Assembly: GCA_036745195.1 (NCBI GenBank)
Contig: DAIOGO010000164.1
Location: forward strand, 1-5,611
DNA: 5,611 bases
Direction of reading: 5' to 3'
From: JBFHRE01 sp036745195
Lineage (GTDB): Bacteria; Actinomycetota; Acidimicrobiia; Spongiisociales; ZC4RG35
The notes below the pieces were generated by a model. The model was given only the letters and a program-made list of their open reading frames with translations, searched no databases and was not told the DNA's origin. Of this stretch, positions 1 to 3,736 are shown in pieces (position 1 is the stretch's first letter; every line of letters begins with the position of its first letter). The translations under genes were made by a program, and so were the position numbers.

Positions 1-6
1 GAGGCT

Positions 7-33
7 GATGCCCGATAGCCGATGCCCGATAGC
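7..33. repeat. Two-copy 14-bp tandem repeat
   Basis: The 13-mer GATGCCCGATAGC occurs at 7-19 and again, identically, at 21-33, with one C between, giving a period of 14 bp. Each copy also contains an internal near-repeat (GATGCCC followed by GATAGCC), so the underlying unit may be about 7 bp. The array may continue left of the window. Function is unknown; intergenic simple-repeat expansion is the plainest explanation. Confidence 0.8.
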
Positions 34-92
34 TGCCAGAGCGCATGACGCAGGACCCATGACGGCGGGCATTGGGGGGTGCCGGGGGTCAT

Positions 93-109
93 CGGTCGCT
101 CGGCGACCG
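93..109. repeat. Short perfect hairpin, possible weak terminator
   Basis: CGGTCGC (93-99) and GCGACCG (103-109) are perfect inverted copies around a TCG loop. The hairpin is G+C rich and lies about 95 bp beyond the stop of the minus-strand operon. No T-run follows it on either strand, so it is not a classical intrinsic terminator. An inverted repeat of this size is expected about once or twice by chance in a window of this length, so any role is speculative. Confidence 0.35.
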
Positions 110-119
110 CGAGGCTCCA

Positions 120-200
120 AGTTCAAGGTCCAGAGTTCAACGTTCAACCTGCAACGTGAAACCTGCAACCTGTGAACCTTCGACCTTTGAACCTTGAACT
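120..200. repeat. Phased 7-8 bp repeat tract with outer inverted repeat
   Basis: The right two thirds repeats ACCT (once ACGT) at 147, 154, 161, 168, 176, 183 and 191, a spacing of 7 or 8 bp. The left third carries GTTCAA at 121, 135 and 142, also in multiples of 7. Its reverse complement TTGAAC appears at 187 and 194. The outer ends AGTTCAAGGT (120-129) and ACCTTGAACT (191-200) are perfect 10-bp inverted copies. The tract starts 3 bp beyond the stop codon of the minus-strand gene, so its transcript could fold into a long imperfect hairpin. No protein or known RNA family is recognised. Confidence 0.75.
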
Positions 201-203
201 GGG

Positions 204-1034
204 CTAAGCCTGACCGATCCCTCCGGCTTCGACGATCTTGCGGCTGAGCGGCTTCACCAACTCGATGAGGCGCTCCGCCCCCTCGTCGCCCAGCGCCGCC
301 ATTGGTCCGGCCATCGCCGCGTCGGTCCGGGCTTCGACCTCCTGGCGCACGGCCACCCCGGTGGGGGTGAGATCGAGGTCCGGTGTCGTCCAGCCGCGTG
401 AGGTCGCCGCCTCCACGCCCCGGTTCCACTCGTCCTCGGTCCATCCCCGCAGCCGGCGGTAGAAGCCGGCCGGCATGTCGGCAAACCCGGACGAGGTGAC
501 GAGGGACTCCACCGGCCCCACCCCGCAGGTCACGAGGGCCGCCACATGTCCGTCCCCCCGGTATTCGCGCAGGATCGACAGTTGGTGCCACAACGCCAGA
601 TGGGCCGGTTGGGGACTCTCGACCAAGGCGGTGGCGGCGGCCAGCGGGCGTCCGGCGAACTCACAACCGGTCACCGCCCGCCGGGCGAGGTCGAGGGCTT
701 CTTCGATCGCCGCCGAGTCGAGCGCCGTCTCGAGCATCCGATGAAGGGCCCGATCGACCCCCCTGAATCGATCGGCGATGGCCTCCTCGGGTGTGATGGC
801 TTGCCACACATCCGGGATCGACCGGCCCACCAGCGTGGGGCTGAAACCATAGAACGTGGCGGTGACCACCCCCGCCCCGACCGCTCCCATCGGCGCCGCC
901 CGTCCGGCGAAGTAGGAGGCCCAAGGATGGAGTCCCAGCTTGTCGGTGTAGGTGAAGCGTGTCTCCGGGGCGAAATAGGAGCAGGCGTGGTAGGCCTCGA
1001 TGGCCCGACGCAGTCGAACGGCGAGGGAGGCCAT
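204..1034 (-). CDS. SCO6745-family protein with C-terminal winged-helix region
   Basis: This 276-residue protein is recognised as a member of the SCO6745 family, conserved in Actinobacteria and without an established biochemical role. Family hallmarks visible are YFAPE (residues 20-24), YFAGRAAPMG (41-50), and the LREYRGDGHVAAL block (155-167). The segment from about 196 to 241, with GWTEDEW, an RGW turn and LTPTGVAVRQEVEARTD, reads like a winged helix-turn-helix with its recognition helix and wing. It may bind DNA, but that is inference. There is no signal peptide or membrane segment. The gene follows uspA after only 7 bp and has no Shine-Dalgarno sequence of its own, which suggests translational coupling to uspA. 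The ATG at 1034 is favoured because the conserved family N-terminus begins at once. It ends in TAG at 206-204. Confidence 0.85.
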   Translation of the reverse strand: MASLAVRLRRAIEAYHACSYFAPETRFTYTDKLGLHPWASYFAGRAAPMGAVGAGVVTATFYGFSPTLVGRSIPDVWQAITPEEAIADRFRGVDRALHRMLETALDSAAIEEALDLARRAVTGCEFAGRPLAAATALVESPQPAHLALWHQLSILREYRGDGHVAALVTCGVGPVESLVTSSGFADMPAGFYRRLRGWTEDEWNRGVEAATSRGWTTPDLDLTPTGVAVRQEVEARTDAAMAGPMAALGDEGAERLIELVKPLSRKIVEAGGIGQA

Positions 1035-1041
1035 TGCAGGT

Positions 1042-1482
1042 TCAGGCGACGATCAGCACCGGGCAGGGAGCGTGATGGGCCAGTCGGTCCGCCACCGAAC
1101 CGAGAATGACCCGCTCCATCACCCCGGCACCCCGGCGCCCGATCACCAGCAGGTCGGCCTCGATCGCTTCGAGGTGGGCCAGGATCGAGGCGGTCGGATC
1201 ACCCAGTTCCTCGGCCGTCTCGACGGTGACCCCTGCCGTGTCGAGCGACGCCATCACCCGGTCGAGAATGTCCTGCTGACCCGCTGCCACGGCTCGGGCC
1301 AGCGCCTCGGGAGAAGGCGGGGCTCCTTCCAGCCCCCACCAACCCTCGGGCGGTCGGACCACGGTGATGAGGCTCACCGTCCCGTGGGTCAGACGCGCGA
1401 GGTCGATGGCGCGTTGTGCTGCCCGGATCGACTGCTCCGACCCATCGACGGCTGCCACCACCCTCTTCGGTTGCCAGGACAT
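1042..1482 (-). CDS. Universal stress protein, UspA family (ATP-binding type)
   Basis: This is a single-domain universal stress protein of 146 residues, the usual length. Such cytoplasmic proteins have a Rossmann-like alpha/beta fold and generally act as nucleotide-binding, dimeric stress or signalling factors. The N-terminal strand ends in AVDGSE with Asp13, which typically contacts adenine nucleotide. The C-terminal part has the full G-x2-G-x9-G-S phosphate/ribose-binding signature at Gly115, Gly118, Gly128 and Ser129, so this member is predicted to bind ATP. A Trp/Pro-rich loop (about residues 43-57) is the variable region. The reading frame is open up to an ATG at 1554, but the start at 1482 is chosen because it has AGGAG at 1491-1487 with a 4-nt gap and begins just before the first conserved strand. 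It is the first gene of a two-gene operon with the SCO6745-family gene. Confidence 0.93.
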   Translation of the reverse strand: MSWQPKRVVAAVDGSEQSIRAAQRAIDLARLTHGTVSLITVVRPPEGWWGLEGAPPSPEALARAVAAGQQDILDRVMASLDTAGVTVETAEELGDPTASILAHLEAIEADLLVIGRRGAGVMERVILGSVADRLAHHAPCPVLIVA

Positions 1483-1508
1483 GACACTCCTCTCGCGTTC
1501 TTGAGACC

Positions 1509-1514
1509 AGGCTA
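1509..1514 (-). promoter_or_regulatory. Candidate -10 element of the uspA operon
   Basis: Read on the minus strand this is TAGCCT, which fits the actinobacterial TANNNT pattern. It would put the transcription start near 1502, giving a leader of about 20 nt that still contains the ribosome binding site. No good -35 match is seen 16-19 bp upstream, which is common in high-GC Actinobacteria. This is a pattern match only. Confidence 0.35.
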
Positions 1515-1517
1515 CGC

Positions 1518-1532
1518 ATCCCGGCTCGGGAT
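1518..1532. promoter_or_regulatory. 15-bp inverted repeat, possible operator
   Basis: ATCCCG (1518-1523) and CGGGAT (1527-1532) are perfect inverted copies around GCT. The site lies just upstream of the uspA -10 candidate, where a bound dimeric regulator would block polymerase. Arms of 6 bp are common by chance, so the position is the main argument. Confidence 0.3.
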
Positions 1533-1601
1533 TGAGAAGAACCGTTCGTCCCATGTTGCGGGCTTGGTCTCCCCGGCCGTGACCAGCACAATGGTGTCAC
1601 G

Positions 1602-3191
1602 ATGTCTGAAGAGCCGATGAAGTCGAAGGTCGTGGTGGCCGAGCCCCTCTCGGATTCGGGGTTGGCCGTGCTCGCCGTCAGTGGCGAGGTGGTGCTGGCG
1701 GTGGGGATGTCCCGATCAGAGCTGATGGAGCAGTTGGCCGACGCCTCCGGGTTGGTGGTCCGTTCGGCCACCCAGGTCGACGCCGCTCTCCTCGATGCCG
1801 CTCCCCACCTCAGAGTGGTGGGACGGGCCGGTGTCGGGGTGGACAACATCGATGTCGAGGCTGCCACCGCTCGTGGCGTGCTGGTCGTCAACGCCCCCAA
1901 CGCCAACACGATCTCGGCAGCAGAACATGCGATGGCGCTCCTCCTCAGCCAGGCGCGCGCCATCCCACTGGCCCACGCCAGCCTGTCGGCCGGCACCTGG
2001 GATCGGAAGAGTTTCAATGGCGTCGAGCTGTACGGCAAGACGCTCGGAGTGATCGGGCTCGGCAAGATCGGCACGATGGTCGCCCAGCGCTGTCTGGCCT
2101 TCGGTATGACCGTGGTGGCCTACGACCCGTTCGTATCCGAGGAACGAGCCCGCCGCCTGGGGGCGGAGCTGTCCGATCTCGACGGTCTGCTGGCCAGGGC
2201 CGACTTCATCACCATCCACCTCCCCAAGACGAGGGAGACGACCGGCCTGCTCGGCAAGGAGAACCTGGCCAAGTGCAAACCCGGGGTGAGGATCATCAAC
2301 ACCTCGCGGGGCGGGATCATCGATGAGGAGGCGCTGGCCGAATCGATTAGATCCGGGCATGTGGGCGGAGCCGGCCTCGATGTGTTCGCCGTGGAGCCGA
2401 CCACCGACAGCCCGCTCTTCGAGTTGCCGCAGGTGGTGGTCACCCCCCACCTGGGGGCGTCCACCGCTGAAGCGCAGGACAAGGCGGGAACTGATGTGGC
2501 CGAGGCGGTGGCGGCGGCGCTGAGGGGTGAACTGGTGCTGAGTGCCGTCAACGTCGACCTGGGCCGCGAGGTGACCGACGACGTCCGCGGCTTCCTACCG
2601 GTGGCCGAATTGTTGGGTCGGGCCTTCGTCGGCCTGGCCGGTGAGCTGTCGGGTCGGCTTTCGATCCGGGTCGAGGGCCGCATCGCCTCCCACGAACTAC
2701 GCCCTCTCAAGCTGGCCGTGCTGAAGGGTGCCCTTACCGCCGTCTCCACAGAGCCGGTCACCTATGTCAACGCCCCGGCGCTGGCCGAACAACGGGGTCT
2801 GACGGTGGAGATGGAGGCGTCAGAGGACAGCGAGGAGTACGTGTCGTTGCTGCGGGTCTCCGACCCCGCCCTCCACATCTCGCTGGCCGGCACTCTGGCT
2901 CGCAAGGGACCGATGCTGGTCGAGATCATGGGACACGATGTCGAGCTGCCCTTCTCCCGCTACATGGTGATCATGCGCAACTCCGACACACCGGGTGTGA
3001 TCGGCAGGATGGGAACCTACCTGGGATCGATCGGGGTCAACATCGCCAACATGGTGGTGGGGCGGTCGCGGGTGACCGGCGAGGCGGCGATGATGGGGCT
3101 CAACATCGACCAGGCACTAACCGCCGAACAGGTGGAGGGTCTGCGCCGGGTCGATGGGATTGTCGAGGCGAGGTCGGTCGATCTCGGCTGA
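1602..3191 (+). CDS. serA: D-3-phosphoglycerate dehydrogenase (long form with ACT domain)
   Basis: The enzyme oxidises 3-phosphoglycerate to 3-phosphohydroxypyruvate with NAD+, the first step of phosphorylated L-serine synthesis, in the cytoplasm. The 529-residue length matches long-form SerA proteins such as that of Mycobacterium. Residues about 8-105 and 290-320 form the substrate-binding part, with GRAGVGVDNID at 74-84. The NAD-binding domain has GLGKIG at 152-157 and Asp175 at the end of the second strand, which selects NAD(H) over NADP(H). The catalytic residues are Arg236 (in NTSRGG), Glu265 (in VFAVEP) and His283 (in TPHLG). An allosteric substrate-binding domain follows at about 320-450, and an ACT domain at about 455-529 (VIMRNSDTPGVIGRMG), the usual site of serine feedback. 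All key residues are intact. The start is uncertain: ATG at 1602 or ATG at 1617 (524 residues, MKSKVVVAEPL), which sits closer to the usual family N-terminus. Confidence 0.97.
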   Translation: MSEEPMKSKVVVAEPLSDSGLAVLAVSGEVVLAVGMSRSELMEQLADASGLVVRSATQVDAALLDAAPHLRVVGRAGVGVDNIDVEAATARGVLVVNAPNANTISAAEHAMALLLSQARAIPLAHASLSAGTWDRKSFNGVELYGKTLGVIGLGKIGTMVAQRCLAFGMTVVAYDPFVSEERARRLGAELSDLDGLLARADFITIHLPKTRETTGLLGKENLAKCKPGVRIINTSRGGIIDEEALAESIRSGHVGGAGLDVFAVEPTTDSPLFELPQVVVTPHLGASTAEAQDKAGTDVAEAVAAALRGELVLSAVNVDLGREVTDDVRGFLPVAELLGRAFVGLAGELSGRLSIRVEGRIASHELRPLKLAVLKGALTAVSTEPVTYVNAPALAEQRGLTVEMEASEDSEEYVSLLRVSDPALHISLAGTLARKGPMLVEIMGHDVELPFSRYMVIMRNSDTPGVIGRMGTYLGSIGVNIANMVVGRSRVTGEAAMMGLNIDQALTAEQVEGLRRVDGIVEARSVDLG

Positions 3192-3197
3192 CCGCCG

Positions 3198-3695
3198 TCA
3201 CCCGATCAGCGCCTGCAGCAACCACCCGGCAGCCAGGCCGTAGAGGCCGGCCACCGCGTCGTCGGCGGTGATGCCCACACCGCCGGAGAGCCGCTCGGCG
3301 GCGGCCACCCCCGGGAATCGGTCCTTGAAGATGTCGGCCGCCCGGAAGACGAACCAGGCGAGGACGGCGGCGGGCAACCCGAGCCCGATCACTGCGATGA
3401 GGGTTCCGGCCGCCTCGTCCACCACGACCCAGCCGGGGTCACCCTCCTTGGTGGGGGCCACCCCCGGGGCGGATCCTGGGTCCACGCCGCCGTGGGCGAA
3501 TGGTTTGGCGGCCCAAACCGAGACTGCAGTCACGACGACCGCCGCCGCCAGTTGCGCCGTCCAGCCCCAACGTGTGAGCGTCCAGCCGAGGGCGAAGGTG
3601 ACAGCTGCCGCCACCGTCCCCGAACCCATGTCGGAACCACGCAGTCTGCCGAGCAACAGCCCGGACCCGAACCATGAAGCGATGAGCCGGCGCAT
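3198..3695 (-). CDS. pgpA: Phosphatidylglycerophosphatase A
   Basis: PgpA removes the phosphate from phosphatidylglycerophosphate to give phosphatidylglycerol, a membrane lipid and cardiolipin precursor; it is a Mg2+-dependent membrane enzyme. The 165-residue length is typical. Recognised blocks are the N-terminal WFGSGLL and GSGT (residues 8-27), GDPGWVVVDEAAGTLIA (85-101, with Asp86, Asp93 and Glu94), FRAADIFK (117-124, with Arg118, Asp121 and Lys124) and GGVGITADDAVAG (138-150, with Asp145 and Asp146). Hydrophobic segments at about 27-39, 47-61, 97-118 and 147-163 fit a membrane protein. Two departures are seen: a Gly/Pro-rich stretch at about 66-86 that looks longer than usual, and KDRFP where many homologues have KPWP. 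The ATG at 3695 has no Shine-Dalgarno sequence, in line with a leaderless message. It converges on serA with 6 bp between stops. Confidence 0.9.
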   Translation of the reverse strand: MRRLIASWFGSGLLLGRLRGSDMGSGTVAAAVTFALGWTLTRWGWTAQLAAAVVVTAVSVWAAKPFAHGGVDPGSAPGVAPTKEGDPGWVVVDEAAGTLIAVIGLGLPAAVLAWFVFRAADIFKDRFPGVAAAERLSGGVGITADDAVAGLYGLAAGWLLQALIG

Positions 3696-3700
3696 CGGGG

Positions 3701-3714
3701 GAGGGTATACCCTC
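3701..3714. promoter_or_regulatory. 14-bp perfect palindrome, candidate two-way -10 element
   Basis: GAGGGTATACCCTC equals its own reverse complement. It contains TACCCT, a TANNNT hexamer, on both strands: plus 3708-3713 and minus 3707-3702. On the minus strand the hexamer ends 6 bp before the pgpA ATG, so transcription would begin at or next to that ATG and give a leaderless message. On the plus strand the start would fall near 3720, just ahead of the peptidase ribosome binding site. It could instead, or also, be an operator. No clear -35 elements are seen. Confidence 0.5.
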
Positions 3715-3724
3715 GGCGCCTGCG

Positions 3725-3731
3725 AAAGGAG
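3725..3731 (+). promoter_or_regulatory. Strong Shine-Dalgarno sequence that sets the peptidase start
   Basis: AAAGGAG is followed by a 5-nt gap (TTCCC) and then CTG at 3737, in frame with the peptidase. The only other in-frame start candidate nearby is TTG at 3761, which has no ribosome binding site and lies inside a conserved motif. This site is the main argument for a CTG start. Confidence 0.75.
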
Positions 3732-3736
3732 TTCCC

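Larger units (their letters stand above)
1..203. other. Non-coding, repeat-bearing spacer at the left edge
   Basis: No reading frame here has a plausible start, ribosome binding site or recognisable protein. The stretch carries a 14-bp tandem duplication (7-33), a small perfect hairpin (93-109) and a phased repeat tract (120-200). The right part is clearly richer in A and T than the flanking genes. It lies downstream of the minus-strand uspA operon, so it would form the 3' untranslated region of that transcript. No tRNA, rRNA or CRISPR structure was seen. Confidence 0.7.
1483..1601. promoter_or_regulatory. Divergent uspA / serA intergenic region
   Basis: This 119-bp spacer must carry the promoters of both uspA (minus) and serA (plus). 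On the uspA side there is a clear Shine-Dalgarno sequence (AGGAG, 1491-1487) and a -10 candidate. TTGAGA occurs twice (1501-1506 and 1532-1537). On the serA side I find no TANNNT hexamer and no strong Shine-Dalgarno sequence, so the serA promoter cannot be placed by eye. Confidence 0.6.

Noticed and set aside
546..1109. 187-codon plus-strand frame opposite the SCO6745-family gene
   Set aside because: It is antisense to a family-recognised protein, has no ribosome binding site, and its translation is Gly/Arg/Pro-rich without any domain.
1483..1554. Longer uspA start at ATG 1554, adding 24 residues
   Set aside because: The added residues resemble no UspA N-terminus, and the internal ATG at 1482 has a good ribosome binding site directly before the first conserved strand.
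1199..2074. 291-codon minus-strand frame spanning serA and uspA
   Set aside because: It overlaps two well-recognised genes in other frames, and its composition (Ser/Thr/Ala/Arg-rich, no motif) is that of a shadow frame.
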